A stretch of DNA of 64,000 nt from positions 620,001 to 684,000 of the forward strand of contig JAWPHD010000003.1 in assembly GCA_037043455.1 (NCBI GenBank), written 5' to 3'. The position numbers and the translations under genes were made by a program. Shown one piece after another: positions 45,190 to 58,131 of this stretch; within the stretch, counting starts at the first letter, position 1, and each line of letters begins with the position of its first letter. The stretch is from Cyrtodaria siliqua (taxonomy: Eukaryota; Mollusca; Bivalvia; Adapedonta; Hiatellidae). A model generated the notes under the pieces. The model was not told where the DNA came from and searched no databases. It saw only the letters and a program-made list of their open reading frames with translations.

Positions 45190-45375
45190 GATACACCAGC
45201 CCGCCCGGTTTAAGCCCCATCCGTCAGACGAGGGTAAGGGCAAGTGTCTGGCAAGGGCAAGTGTCTTGCCCAAGAATACACAGACGAAATTTACTGGCGC
45301 CAGTGAGGCTTGAACCAGGGTCCTCTGGATTTTAAGAACCTAGTTTTATCCACTGCGTCAACCGGCTCTATGGGC
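45190..45375 (-). repeat. tRNA-derived SINE
   Basis: Minus strand: GAGCCGGTTGACGCAGTGG (A box), TCCAGAGGACCCTGGTTCAA (B box), then TGGGCAAGACACTTGCCC, duplicated in part. Confidence 0.6.
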
Positions 45376-45477
45376 TAAGGCAGGGTAACTGCATTAAAAT
45401 ACATACAACTAAAATGTTAAAACGTTATGAAGGTTATAGTTCCGGTCAATTTTATCTAGCAAGTTGGCATCAAGAAA

Positions 45478-45690
45478 TATAAAAAGATCGGACAGGGAAA
45501 GTAGCATTCAAGGAGGACAGTCAACCACAGAAACAAACTCGCAAACAACCAAACAAGAAGGCAAAAGTAACAATAAATGCATACGACATCACAAACACAC
45601 AAGGGTTGACAATAGGGCTACCGCCTTGGAACGGTCAGTGGCAAAGTAGGCCACTGGGGTTTTAACCGGTTCTAGGGTGCAAGTTCATGT
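45478..45690 (+). mobile_element. Family Z left module (copy Z13)
   Basis: AGATCGGACAGGGAAAGTAG through GGCCACTGGGGTTTTAACC to TTCTAGGGTGCA. Confidence 0.75.
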
Positions 45691-45885
45691 TTGTCGAGTT
45701 GCAATTAAGGCTTTGGGATAATGTAATACAATTCAAAATTCCTATCTAATAATAACCCAAACTAAAAACATTTAACATATTTGTAAAGGCGTGCATTTTT
45801 GAAATTGTATACACAAGCAGCAGCTTAGCTAATGGTTTCATACATTCACATAAGTATCAAAAATCACCTCGCCTGTTTTTGGAAG

Positions 45886-46290
45886 TAGGTATAAAAATCG
45901 AACGGGAAATGTAGCATTCATGGAACCCAATGAACCAAATACACGCATCAAAAGTTTCAAAACAAACAAAATATAACAAGGATAAATAAAAGGCAAGACA
46001 TGTGATACCACAAACATAATTGGTTGACAATAGGGCCACCGCCTTGGACCGGTCAGTAGCAAAATTGCCACTTGGGGTTTAAGCCAGGTTCTAGAATGTT
46101 CCAAACCTCACTCTTACCCTATTGTCATGTTAAAACGCGTTGGTGTAAATCACCACTAGGCTTGTTCACCTAACAAACAGGTCATATAAGTATAGCACAA
46201 ATATCATCGTTTATCTATCAATATAAAAGAGATTATAGAAATCCACAAAGCAAGTACTCCACGACTTGGCAGAAGCCAGAACAAAATAAA
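45886..46290 (+). mobile_element. Dispersed repeat family Z, 3'-truncated (copy Z14)
   Basis: GTATAAAAATCGAACGGGAA through GGACCGGTCAGTAGC, GTCATGTTAAAACG and GACTTGGCAGAAGCC, then unrelated DNA. Confidence 0.7.
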
Positions 46291-47430
46291 AGAATTACTT
46301 AACATGTCTAATAAAGAAAGGGTTAACTAAATACTGTACTGTACTGTGATAATGCACCTCCAGAAAAGTTGAAAAGTAGCTCTATATCTTTTGATCTCTT
46401 GATGCACCGGGTACTTTAACCGGCTTGAAAAAATGTTTATTGAAATGATGCAGCTTTCTTTCTTTATTTTCTTTCTTCCGTTCTTTTTCTACCTTTTTTG
46501 AATTCTGATGTGCAAGCAGGTGAATATTTGAATGTGTTCTAGCTACGCCGCTGTGATCCCCATTCTAATCCACATAAGACAACTGATATACACAACCTGG
46601 AACAAGTCGAGATGCACGGTTTGTACACAGGATCTATGCTTGTCGTACCCCAGGTTGTGTAACACAGCTGGTACAGGACCTGCAGTGGACATCCCTAAAA
46701 TACACGAGGTACAGCAATTGACTAACCATGTTGCTTAAGATCCAACATGGACTAGTGGATGTAGAGACAAACCTAGTAATACCAAACAACAGGCACACCA
46801 GAAGTCCCCGGCGACCATATAAACCTACTGCCCAGAAGGTTATATTAACCTATACATGAAGTCATTTAATACGTGTAATCTAAAGTTAACTTGTTTATTG
46901 GGACCTCTATTTTAAAAATGTTATTTACTGTTAAATAACAGAAATTACTGTTATTTAGGGTATTTTCCTTCTGTTTTTTCCCATTATCTGCACAGTTACG
47001 ATCGCAATGGTGGAATATCTTAAACATTTGATGTCAAATCATTTACGAATAATGCACATTATGTCGACGAGCGGATGTCAGAAGTCGCTTCACAACGGAA
47101 ATGATGTCAAACCCATAAGTACAATTTTCGTTTACGTTAAGGCTCGCACGACATTTAGCGTACAAAGTGAAATGACATCTAAGAGGTTTACTGTGATGCC
47201 AAGGTTCGCTAATGTAATGCTCATTATGGTCTTATGAGTTTGCTAACTATCTTTGGTCACTGACGTGTAAATGTATTTAAATGTTGTCGCATGCGGTTTC
47301 TTATATAATTGCATTTAAAGTTACACTGTCCCGATTTTAACTGGTAATAACTGCGTAAAATGTCACATTTTATTTAGCTGCCGTACCGGTAACATCGATA
47401 AATATACGGCTTCAGAATATATGTGATAAA
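46291..47430. other. No feature recognised
   Basis: The 68-codon frame at 46,532-46,738 and the 76-codon frame at 47,007-47,237 have no recognisable domain. Confidence 0.35.
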
Positions 47431-47435
47431 AAAAG

Positions 47436-47612
47436 AGTTGCCCGGAACGAGATTTGAACCACAGCCTTGCACTTGTAAGTTTAAATTTGTTCTTTGTTTT
47501 TGTGTGTGTTTGTGGCTGACTGTCATCCTTGAATGCTGCTTTTCCTGTTCGATTTTTATATCTATATTGAAGAAGGTGCGCTAAACCACTAGACCACCGC
47601 TATTTATTGCTT
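47436..47612 (-). repeat. tRNA-like SINE head split by a Z fragment (copy Z15)
   Basis: Minus strand: GGTGGTCTAGTGGTTTAGCG (A box) and, beyond an insert, GGCTGTGGTTCAAATCTCG (B box). The insert (about 47,487-47,567) is the first ~80 bp of Z (TATAAAAATCGAACAGG..AGTCAGCCACA). Confidence 0.65.
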
Positions 47613-47810
47613 TGTTGTATCATTTTTAACACTAAATATGCATTACGTAATAACAAGCGTGCACACACAAACTCTTCAAGCGCTAAATAACAAGTCGAGA
47701 TCGGGTTGTTTTGAGGCGAAGTATTAATTTCATATTGGTAACATGCAGTATTACACCATGCAATGTTGGTTTACACTTAAGACAAGATGGACTACATATT
47801 TCAAGTATCG

Positions 47811-48435
47811 TTATAGTTCAGTGGATAGAGTACCGGACTTGAAATCAGAAGGTCGTGTGTTCGAGTCCCGAAATAGGCTAACTTTTTTTTCTGTAAAAAT
47901 TACTGTTATCTGTGTATAGGTACGATGAGCTCTGTTCGATGTATATACAGTACATGATTTCCTGCGATCAAAAAGTTTTACTTTACCCTAGCCTTGTTGC
48001 ATAACGCATTGTTGCCAGTATTTCAATAGTTGATTACGGAGTGCAGATGGCTCCAGGAAAGGCAGTATCCCTCGTCCAAAGAAGTTTACCGTAGATAGCA
48101 GCAGTAGAGTTGACTGAAGAAATCCAGGTAGTTAACTTTTCTCAAAGAAGATTAGTTGTAGAAATTGACGTTTTTGGCCAATCGGATTGCCTGCAGAATT
48201 GTGACTAGGTCAATCCGACTGCCGGCTCGACATCATCTCAGACGAATAGGAGATTAATAGCGTCAAATGCGTCCCAAGTAGGTCAATCCAGTTACACGTG
48301 TTGCCTGTGTTTCTTGTTGGTGATTTCTCCTCTGTCATCCACGCATCTGTTCGATTGTCTATATATTTGCTCGCTTAAATACCCGATTTCGACATGAGCT
48401 GGTTAACATGAACTTACAAATAAAGACACGCGTAC
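47811..48435 (+). mobile_element. tRNA-derived SINE family S, copy 1 (head and separated tail)
   Basis: Head: TTATAGTTCAGTGGATAGAG (A box), GTGTGTTCGAGTCCCG (B box), then TTACTGTTATCTGTGTATAGG. Tail near 48,375-48,430: TTAAATACCCGATTTC, ATGAGCTGGTT and ACTTACAAATAAAGACA. Copy 2 at 60,793 has the same parts without the ~430 bp between. Confidence 0.65.
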
Positions 48436-48679
48436 AAAGAAGGAATCGATTGATATAGAAACTCTGTAGCTTTAAGGTAAACACAAGGTGTTCAGTGAAT
48501 CCATTTTATTCCTCTGTAATAAAGTCATTTAGCAAGCCCTTTATTCAAATATGTGTAAATAATTTACAAACTGTTGATATTGGACCAATTCCTCTTGCAG
48601 TGTTCAGTGTGAATGATTTAGTGATATAATGTATATTATTATACCTCACTCAAAATTCTCTATGTAATTTCCCCATTCC

Positions 48680-48826
48680 CGATCAGTCAACAATTGGTAA
48701 TGTTTCATGGTAATGTTTCATGGCATGAAACATTATCTCGTGCATACCGATCATTATCTCGTGCATTACCGATCAGTCAACAATTGGTAATGTTTCATGG
48801 TAATGTTTCATGGCATGAAACATTAA
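48680..48826 (+). repeat. 57-bp repeat, two identical copies with an internal palindrome
   Basis: CGATCAGTCAACAATTGG..GGCATGAAACATTA occurs at 48,680 and 48,770. Each ends with the palindrome TAATGTTTCATG-G-CATGAAACATTA. TCTCGTGCAT units lie between. Confidence 0.85.
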
Positions 48827-48908
48827 ATCTTGAAAATTTGTTTCAAGTTCTTTATTGTTGTTAATAAAAAATAATTGCTGATTAAATGAATTTTGATGTT
48901 TGGTATAA

Positions 48909-49060
48909 TAAAATAAATATCACATCCCATGGAGGGTGATAGAACATATTGTCAACCCTCGATGTGGTAATGTCCACCTCGGCTAAAGCCTCGGTGGACA
49001 TTACCAATCTCGGGTTGACAATATGTTCTATCACCCTCCATGGGATGTGATATTTATATA
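48909..49060. repeat. Foldback hairpin H1 of a twin pair
   Basis: Arms TAAATATCACATCCCATGGA..GTGATAGAACATATTGTCAA and their complement; apex CCTCGGCTAAAGCCTCGG. Near-perfect over ~65 bp per arm. Confidence 0.9.
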
Positions 49061-49345
49061 CTGTTACACGACTGTGACGTCACGGGAAGTATAAAAATAG
49101 GTTTTGGGTTTTTCCAATAACGACACGCTTTAGCAATTGGAAATCGGTGGACGCTTATTAAAATACAGCTGAAGCTATGTCAATCGTAAGACGCATGGTT
49201 TACCAAACGACAATAAAAAATGTGGCTAGCAGATTTGTTACTTTAAATCAAAACTGGTATAAAAATATAAATTAAAAAAAAGAAATATTGCGATTTTTCC
49301 CCCTCGTATAATTAAATTTTAATCAAAACATTTGTTCGGTATAAT

Positions 49346-49495
49346 AAAATAAATATTGCATCCCAGTGAGGGTGACAGTGGATATTGTCAACCTTCGGAA
49401 AAATAATGTCAACCTCGTCTTCGCCTCGGTAGACATAATTTTCCTCAGGTTGGCAATATCCACTGTCACCCTCATTTGGATGCGATATTTATATA
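49346..49495. repeat. Foldback hairpin H2 of a twin pair
   Basis: Same outer sequence as H1 (TATAATAAAATAAATAT..CATCCCA), but the inner stem is GTGACAGTGGATATTGTCAA and the apex CTCGTCTTCGCCTCGG. Confidence 0.9.
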
Positions 49496-49917
49496 ATGCT
49501 TTTCGACCACAACGTTTACATTCATTTTGTCGACTTCTTTTTTTTTAAATAACACGAATATAATACTAACTGACACATCGTATTTAAAAGGATGTTCCTT
49601 TGAAAAATAAAATCTATGCCAACTGTTTTTTATTCCTTTGCAAGGTATTCCTGTCTTACACACCATGCTAAAGAAATTGTGGTATTGCAAAATCGGATTA
49701 ATAGTTGTGTAATAGCTATAATGTTGATTCTACTTTATTGTTGTTATTATTATTTAATTGTTAAAACCAATCAGTTTATAGTTCTCTTTATTTTATTGTT
49801 CTTTATTGTGATTAATATGTCATACATGTATGACCTATGATTGGCAAACAAAGTTATTCTATTTTATTCTGTTCTATTTAAATTGCCAGATTGATCATCA
49901 TTTTAACTTCCTAATTT

Positions 49918-50030
49918 GGCGGGAGGTGCACAGTACTGGTTCTACACAGGAAATGTTGGAGGTCTGCATCAACCGACAAATATCGACTGTCATGTGTGGA
50001 AAATGACGTAAAACACTTTACAAACAAATT
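49918..50030 (+). repeat. SINE family T body fragment (copy T4)
   Basis: GGCGGGAGGTGCACAGTACT, GGAGGTCTGCATCAACC and AAAATGACGTAAAACAC match T1; the tRNA head is missing. A diverged W fragment (CCGGGTTCATATGG, TCTTCTCTGAAATTG) follows at 50,083-50,200. Confidence 0.65.
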
Positions 50031-50200
50031 AGCAATTCTAATACTTTGTTTTCTTTTTTAAATATGTTTTAAAAATCATTAAAATGACATCACTCTCGGG
50101 GCTGGTTCAATCATTCTCAAATTCGATGGATCTTACCCCGGGTTCATATGGTTTTACAAGAACTTATATATTTACGACTCTAAAATATTCTTCTCTGAAA

Positions 50201-51651
50201 TTGTCTATAACAAGTCCATATTGTCTTCTTCGTTTTAAATATAAATGTTTTTCATTGCTAATGCGTATAAACACGAATGTTATTATTATGTGAGTCATTT
50301 GTATACAAAAAAGTGCAATTGTGAAATAACATCAATCACCGTTATTTCCAAATTCCGTGATACAATTAATCATTTGGAATTATGGGAATGTAAAAATGCA
50401 AATAGTGTAACTGTTGCCTAATGCATGTATAACACAATTAACATAAACGTTGGCGGACACTGAATACTATTTTTGTGTAGATGACACACGTATAACACTT
50501 AGAATAATACTGTTATTAAAACCAGTTCATCAAAAGATTTACTACAGACTCGACTTCTTTATATCATTAAAAAATGACATTTAAATATTTTGTTAAATCG
50601 GTTAACAATTAATATAAAATATATATTAGCGCCGATAACAAAGGCAGGATTGGACATGCTGTGTTACGATTCATTAAAAAACATTGTTTTTTCAAACTAA
50701 TATACTTCAATTTTAAATGTCAAGCTTCAAACTGAGTTCCTGTCCAAACAACCAAACAAGCCGTTCCTTTTATAAACTCTTTTTTTTTACTTTCAGTGAC
50801 TTTTTAACTTAGCGATGGCTTTACTTTTAGCATGGCTACAACGATTATTGGAGATTGGCGTTCTATGGAGGTTGGACTGTACAACGTCAATATATATAAG
50901 TTGATGAGCCTGGCATAGCTGCATTACGCCGTAGATAATTAATCTGGAACCACGTATACCGACCCGGGTCGAAGACGAGAAATTGATATTTCATTCGTTA
51001 AAGTGAAAGTAAGGTTCACTACATGGATCCTCATTGAAAGATTAAAACATCGCATTGATTTTTCATTTGTCACAAAGTATCAGCAGTTCAGGAGGATATC
51101 GGAGTTCTCTGTTTGGACTTATCGACAATAGCAAAATGTGTGTTCAATATGTAACAATGATTTTAGTTGAGTAATAAATTGTGAAGTTAGTCGTGCTTGA
51201 ATACGTGCGATTCAGATCGATATTAATGATATTTACATTATCGGTGCGGTGCAATATGGCGGTAATGGAAATGATCAACGAAGCTGTTATTAAATTGATG
51301 TGCATCTGGTGTTAGAAATATTCGACACATGTCATGTGATCACGCGGATACCAGATACATGTAGCCACATTATATAGAATCAACATTCAGTCGGATAAAT
51401 CACGCTGATATTAATCTGTTTTTCTATGACAACAGCAATACACGGATTAGAGTTTCGCATATTATGTGAAATCGTATACCAGAAATATAATAGTATTTAG
51501 CATGGATAAACCTTCCGTTGTCGATAGTGAGATATAGTCAAATACTATATATATGTGTATATATAAATATATGTGCAACTAAATACAATTAAGGCACGTG
51601 TATAGTATGTAGTTTAGTGCTCATGTGTTCTATAACATACTGGCATAGTAT
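50201..51651. other. No repeat recognised; possible upstream region of the exon at 51,652
   Basis: No frame of note. A TATATATA-rich stretch lies at 51,545-51,575, about 80-110 bp upstream of the candidate start codon. Confidence 0.3.
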
Positions 51652-51767
51652 ATGAAACACTCCACTCAAATGTTAATGATGAAGGATTTAACGTGTTTAA
51701 TTACCATGGTGATTATCATTAAATGTGCGTGGTCATCTCAAAACATCAGGGAACTGAACGTGGACAA
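51652..51767 (+). CDS. Candidate first coding exon of a secreted or membrane protein
   Basis: ATG at 51,652 opens MKHSTQMLMMKDLTCLITMV, then a hydrophobic IIIKCAWS, followed by polar QNIRELNVDK. It ends at a consensus splice donor, CAA|GTAAGTAT (GT at 51,768-51,769). Without splicing a stop follows one codon later. Hydrophobic core length (LTCLITMVIII) and small residues before SSQ fit a signal peptide. Two later in-frame Mets (residues 7, 9) are alternative starts. The remainder of the gene is not found in the window (a long intron or the next exon beyond 64 kb), so family is unknown. Confidence 0.4.
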
Positions 51768-52366
51768 GTAAGTATACGCATTACAATTTTATCAATAATG
51801 AATTTCGTGTAACAGTTTCACCATATTTATTATTTATTTGATATGTACACAAGAAAAATGTTTTAAATTAAACATGGTCTTAAACGAACTGGAGGACGAG
51901 TTAAATAGCATGTTCCGCAAAACAACATTTATTCCATATCCAGTCGTTAAACTGACTAAAATAACTCAGTTAATGGTATATAACATTATACTTATGTACT
52001 GAATTCTTGTTCTTGTTCTTGCTTAAGAATAAATGTTATCTCCTCGTCCATAGAATACTATTTAATGTTTATGTGGCTGAATTTAATTGGAGATCTCCAG
52101 TTGTCCTGTTTCTAGAAGACATGTCTAGACAATGTCCCATTAAAATCTCTTTAGATAATTGAGACTAGATACTCATTGAAATGTTGTTTTATGCTGTCGA
52201 GATGTCGTCTGCAGCCTATTTGTTAGTATGTTAATTTTTATCTGATTGCTACGTTTTCAAATATGCAGCGGAAATATATGAAAATGAGAAAATGTGTCCT
52301 ATAGAAACCACATCACCCAAACGCAATGTAGACCTTCACTGTACCATAAACAAAGAGCAAATTAAA

Positions 52367-53374
52367 TAAGTAATATTTATAGCATAATTTTTCGAGTATA
52401 TGCGATTTATACAGCTTCTCGAGGGCCGCATACGAGAAAAATATGCTATAAATGTTTTGTACCAGAGCCATTTATCCAACTACGCATGTGCAAGAAGTTT
52501 TAGGACGTTGCAGTTATCAGTAAAAAATAACAGCTCGATCAAATCAAGAAATAGCATTATCACGCGGCATGAGCATGACTCATGTTTTAATTATTGCAGA
52601 CAATCGCCTGTGTATATTATTGGCCAAATCCAATGTCAAGGAGTACTGTTTTGATAATGGGTAGTCGTGTTTTACATATTTAATTGACGGGTTGTGTGTA
52701 AACATTTCAACTACGCGCGTGTAAAATTGAGTAGACCATGGTACAACTGCCGAATCCGTCATTTATAGCACGGCTGAAATATACCGGCATTTATAGCACG
52801 GTTTAGGCTCAGACCTTCAGGTTTATAAAAAATGTATCATAAGCAAGAACAAAGGAAAACCATTAGAGCTATGGTACAAGTATAGGATAGAGCATGAGTT
52901 TTGCACGTGTACGGGGAGATAATGCACGAGCGTACACGTGCAAGACTCATGCTCTATTGTATTTATACCACAATAACTAACATATGCTGTGTATATCCTC
53001 GGGTATTACACGATGCATAGTGTGTATTTGTACCATAGCTGTAATGGTTTTCCTTTGTTCTTGCTTATGATATATTTTTCATAAACCTGAAGATCTGAAC
53101 CTAAGCCTTGCTATAAATGCCGGTATATTTCAGCCGTGCTATAAATGACAGATTCGGCAGTTATACCATGGCCTACTCCATTGTACACGCGCATAGTTGT
53201 AAGTTTACACACAACCTGTCAATCAAAATGTCAATTACCGGCAATTTCTAAGGTACAAAACATTTATAGCATACTTTTCTCGTATGCGATTTATACTGCA
53301 CTCTCGGGCCTGCGGCCCTCGAGAAGCAGTAAACATCGCATATACTCGAAAAAGTATGCTATAAATATTACTTA
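52367..53374. mobile_element. ~1-kb nested foldback element
   Basis: Left arm 52,367-52,884 and right arm 53,018-53,374 are inverted copies (TAAGTAATATTTATAGCATA outer end; GTAAAC, CATGGTA, TGCCGAATC, ATTTATAGCACGGCTGAAAT and CATAAGCAAGAACAAAGG within). Each arm end carries its own small hairpin (TATAGCATA..TATGCTATA around CTCGAGGGCCG). The centre has another hairpin at 52,887-52,957 (ATAGAGCATGAG..CTCATGCTCTAT). The left arm has ~170 extra bp (about 52,460-52,655). No ORF. Confidence 0.85.
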
Positions 53375-56300
53375 GGCTATTGTGGTATAAGCAATGAAAA
53401 GGACTATGCACAACACAACGAGTGGCGAAGAAAGGGTTACCGACTTGAAACCTTCAGTAGGCAATATGGCCTAAGTGTTAGCCTAAATCGATGTTATGTG
53501 TACACAATCTTGCTATTTGTTCTGTCTTTTCATATGATAGCAAGGTTGCTACTTACACAATATCAGCTTTCTGCGAATGCAAGATGGCCACCAAGGCTAA
53601 ATATAGACGACACATCGTTTGTGCTCGCTACTGTTCTATATCCGTAAGAGGTCTATGTGCGCGATCTATTCTGTAGTTATTTACATGGCATGCATATTTT
53701 TCCTATATGCAAAACTCGTATATGCTGCCAAGGACTCTAAGACCAACTGGAACGCCAGAGGTCTTCTTTGTTTGCAATGACGAATCCAGTCACCGCTCCT
53801 TCTCCTAGGACGATTGCGGCCATCTTTGTTAAAGAAAGCTGTGATGGATACCTACTCTTAACGCTTATTATGATATTCATGAAACTTCATAGGAGCGTTG
53901 CAGATGATGTCTAAAGCTAGTGGGTCCAAACATTATTAGCGCTTTCGGATTATTGTGAGCCCTGGGCCCGCATTCATAAAGCAACTTAAGGGGGAAATAT
54001 TACTTAAGTCAAATTTAAGATATTAACATATTTTCTAATATCCTTATTAACCTCTCAGCGACACTACAGAGTATCTATTTAAATATGAATGTTTAGCTGC
54101 GGGGTTTATTAATACATAGCAGTATAACACATATAATGAATAAGACTTAAAACGATAGAAAATGTATAAATGTTGTCTTAAGTTATCGGTAAGAGGCTTT
54201 ATGAACACTGACCTGGTTGATAATTTTATTTATATACTCGGTAAAAGAAGTTTTGGACCAGGGTATATAAAGTCATATAAAAATAAAACTGGTGGACAAA
54301 ATTTAAGTATCTTTTTTTAGTAACAAAGGTCTACCCTACATGCCCTACCCGGTTAATTTGGTACCAAAAACATTAAATTCCAAACAAGATTTGATTTTAA
54401 AATAAATATCGAGAACACACAAAGGGTCTGTAAAAAATGTTGCAAAGTCCATACAAAGTAACAGTAACGGACACATTCGAGTAACCAATAAAAAGATTAT
54501 TATTTTTTTGCAAACTTTCATTGTAAACGATAATTGTTGTTGATTGTTGATCTATTGTGAATTATCAACTGAGATAATAAGAGTTATGGTCGAATGTCAT
54601 GGTTCAGCGATCATTGTACGGGTTCGAACACTGCCATGGTCCAAAACTTCTTTTACAGAGTATATTTAAAATATCTATCATCCTATTAAATCTGTCTCTA
54701 CTCCAGTATTCTCCGGGATCCAATGTTTTAAAATTTAAGAACTGTTAAGGACGTTACATACCGTAAATGTGTATATACGTATAGAAGTTGTGAACCGTAA
54801 AAAGAAGCTGTATTTTGTCTATATTTCTCAAATTAAGTACCAACACGTTCTAGTTTAACAACTGCACTACATGATTTGATTAAAAAACACTTTAATCAGT
54901 TCATCTTGTATCTTGTATTTTACGTATAAATTATATGCTGTAAGCAGAATTATAACAGTTAACTTCCATCTTGATTGTTTGTGAATATATTACAGGCGTA
55001 AATACAAAATACATTTGTATACGTGATATTCGACAGAAACTCCAATTGTCAGTTTACAAATCACCAAGAATGTTCCTAAAATAAAACATAATCATTCTTG
55101 CGATAAAGCGGAGAATTTAATTCTTGATTTGAATCTGAAAGGTTACTCAAGGGACATGTCGGTTCTATTTGATGTTTCCAAACACTTTGAAAGCAAATGA
55201 TGGAGTGATCTAAGTAGAGCTTAGCCTCAGAGTCGGATCGTATAATTGACACTTCTCTTTATATGGTAAACAACTACACGAAGTTTACCCTATTAATGAA
55301 CTACTATTATACATAACCCAGATATATAAACATCACGCAGTTTATATGTTAAATTTCTTTTATGCCATTGGCAGTTTATATGTTAAATCTCTTTTATGCC
55401 ATTGGCATGTTGTGAATTGACCCCGATTTCAATCGTGCAATTGGCACTTCTTTTGTATACGTTCGCTACATGTGAGTAAACTGGTCACAATATTGATTGA
55501 AAACTACAATACACATGTTACTACTGTTAATTTTACGTGCCAGACAGAGCTGTTTCAAAGACACCAACCAATCACTAATTGAATTTTACGCCAGGCTTAA
55601 ATTGTGATTTGAATCCATCAGACTTTATTTGTTTTGGGACATTAAAAGAAGATCAACGTCAGATTTAACATTGATTTAGTCTTGGAAACGTGCTGGTAAT
55701 TTGTTATTGAACAAAACTGACAACACGACATTGATACATGGATATTGTCCAAGTTTTGAGACACAACGAATGATAGAGAATATTATAATTAGTGTAGTCT
55801 ATTTTTATATCACGTTGTTTAATATGGTCGCACCTTACAAAACGAGACGTCATGTTCTTGAAAAAAGAGCAAGAACACGCTATTCTGCTGATCGTGATCG
55901 TGGTTATGTCTCCATAAATTGATAAGAAAAGAAACCAGTATAAATACATGATACTGTAACTCGTGTATTTCCAACATCTCTTTGGAATGAGGTAGTAGTC
56001 AGTTTTGGTGCATGAGGCATGTATTTCATGCCATGTCTTAAAGACACATTTCCCAACGCTACTTGGTCAGTGAAAAAGCATGAGAAGCTTGAATATTTAC
56101 AGCCAGCACGCTTCATGGCTGATCAACTCAGGTATATAAATTGAGGCCCACTCTTAGATTTTTTATTTGTACAGTATTGCTATATTGAGGGTAGGAATAG
56201 CTTAACAACACTTTGTAATTTACTTTAATGAAAAAATATATGTTTATAATTTAGCTTTTGAATACAAAACTTATCTGGTATTTCTTAATTGTTTTTAGAC

Positions 56301-57027
56301 CAAAAATCAGAGCACAACACAATATATATACAACATTCTTTAATTTGTTATTATATGTACTGGTCACAAATGCCTTATTGGGTGGGCCTTATAATCTGAA
56401 GAAAAATTGAATATCACACTTTGCTCATGAAATTGTATGGCTAACAGTGATTTACAGTTACCTTTAGAAATTCTCTCCCCCACCAAATACAATAGGCTCG
56501 AAATATGTCTTTAAGTATAAATAAATCATCACAAGTACTTCGCTACTGCAAGTAGTACGGTGCTTTAGCACGTCTTTTGCTTCACGGACTTAAAATGAAC
56601 AAACTGTTCAGCCATCTGTCAGTGTTAGATCGGTTTCCCTCTTAGGGCTTAAACAAAGGTAGCATAACTTTATATTTTCATGATAACCGATTTAATTTCA
56701 TTCGCAACTTCTGATTCAATCTCAGTTGTAGACGTGCCTGTTTGCCAACATGATGCGCATTTGTGTTGTGGGTATCTCGTTTGCCTTTTCATAACGGTAA
56801 TGTGACATTTTTTATGAACGCATTTATTTCTTTGAAAATAAGAACTAAACCAAAGTCTTGAGTTTTCAGTTTCCGATTTTTTAATTTTATGTTTTACTGC
56901 TGAACGAATTTTAAGATTTGGTTTTGAGTCTGCTTGTTTATGTAATATCCACGTTTCAAGATACTGAAATTATTCGATTCATCCTCTCAAAATTGCTGCG
57001 TAAAAGGTTGCAAAACATGAAATCAAA
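53375..57027. other. No gene recognised
   Basis: AT-rich. A 33-bp direct repeat (GCAGTTTATATGTTAAAT..TTTTATGCCATTG) is at 55,342-55,408. The 70-80-codon frames at 55,701-56,116 show no domain. Confidence 0.35.
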
Positions 57028-57186
57028 TACACAAGTCGATAGGAAATGTAGAATCAAGAACCACAATGAACCAAAAAAACAGTCAACCAAAAACACGCAC
57101 AGAAACAAACAAGGATAAATAACAGGCAATGTATATGACATCACATAAACGTCTTGACAATAGGACTACTGTCTTGGAACGGTTGT
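57028..57186 (+). mobile_element. Family Z left module (copy Z16)
   Basis: AAGTCGATAGGAAATGTAGA through CAGTCAACCAAAAACACGC to CTTGGAACGGTT, again ending at the GGAACGGT point. Confidence 0.7.
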
Positions 57187-58131
57187 GTATTTCAGTTTAT
57201 ATTTCGTCCTTTAGACGCTTATTATTTTATTGTTTAGCAGTGATGTTTTTAAATTCTGCATATATGTGTCTATAACATATTTATGTCTTTAAACGGAGTT
57301 TTGGGTCTATTTTTTGCCAAAATTGCCTCCCATTCATTTGGTTCGTTGTACCGGTACCGCCAGTTTTGGGTATGAAACTCATGAATTACTCCTTATAAAT
57401 AACCAAACGTCTGTTAATGAGCATTTACATCCATTACGTGGTCCCGCCTTATTTCCATTAAGCGATAGGAAATCTTATATTAGCAGGATTTTATAACGGA
57501 TATTTCGACAATAAAACACGTTTAAAAACACTTTTACTGCAAAAATGCGATAATCTGTTTAAATTTACCTATTAAATATTTTCATTTTACAATATGCATA
57601 ATTGTTAAGCCGAAATTAAGGTTTTATTTCATACCCCAGCCAACCCCGCTTTCGCTTCTTGGAGAAGGGGTTTAATGGGGTGTGAAAATTAATACTCGGA
57701 CCACGTAATGCCAAGTCATTCACCTGAATATGAGTATATTAAGTTTGGAAAGGGTGGGTGCCTCATCCTTTACTCAAGTCCTCTTCAAAACCTCTAAAAC
57801 TACCATGTATACTCTAATTTACTAGAATAGGACAACAATGTGAGTAAACAAAGCCTGCGTGTGAATTGTTCTGTTTAACTCGAGTACGACAGCTGTGCTT
57901 CATCGGTGTAGACATTCACACCAGTTGTAAAATAAATTCTTTGCTGATTAACCATTGTATGTGTATTTTATGTAAAGGAGTGAATTTGTGTTTTCTATAA
58001 TTCATGTCATGATAATAACGCAAACTAAGACGAATCAAAGTAAGCCGAATCAGGTGATAAATGGAATGAAGTGTATGTTAAATGTGTGCGTCATTTTGCA
58101 AAGTTTACATAATCATCAATTACAGAAGAAT

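Noticed and set aside
47811..47881. Functional tRNA gene (TGA in the anticodon position) and possible tRNA-Sec
   Set aside because: Acceptor and T stems do not pair, and a TGA anticodon would read serine codons. A SINE head fits better.
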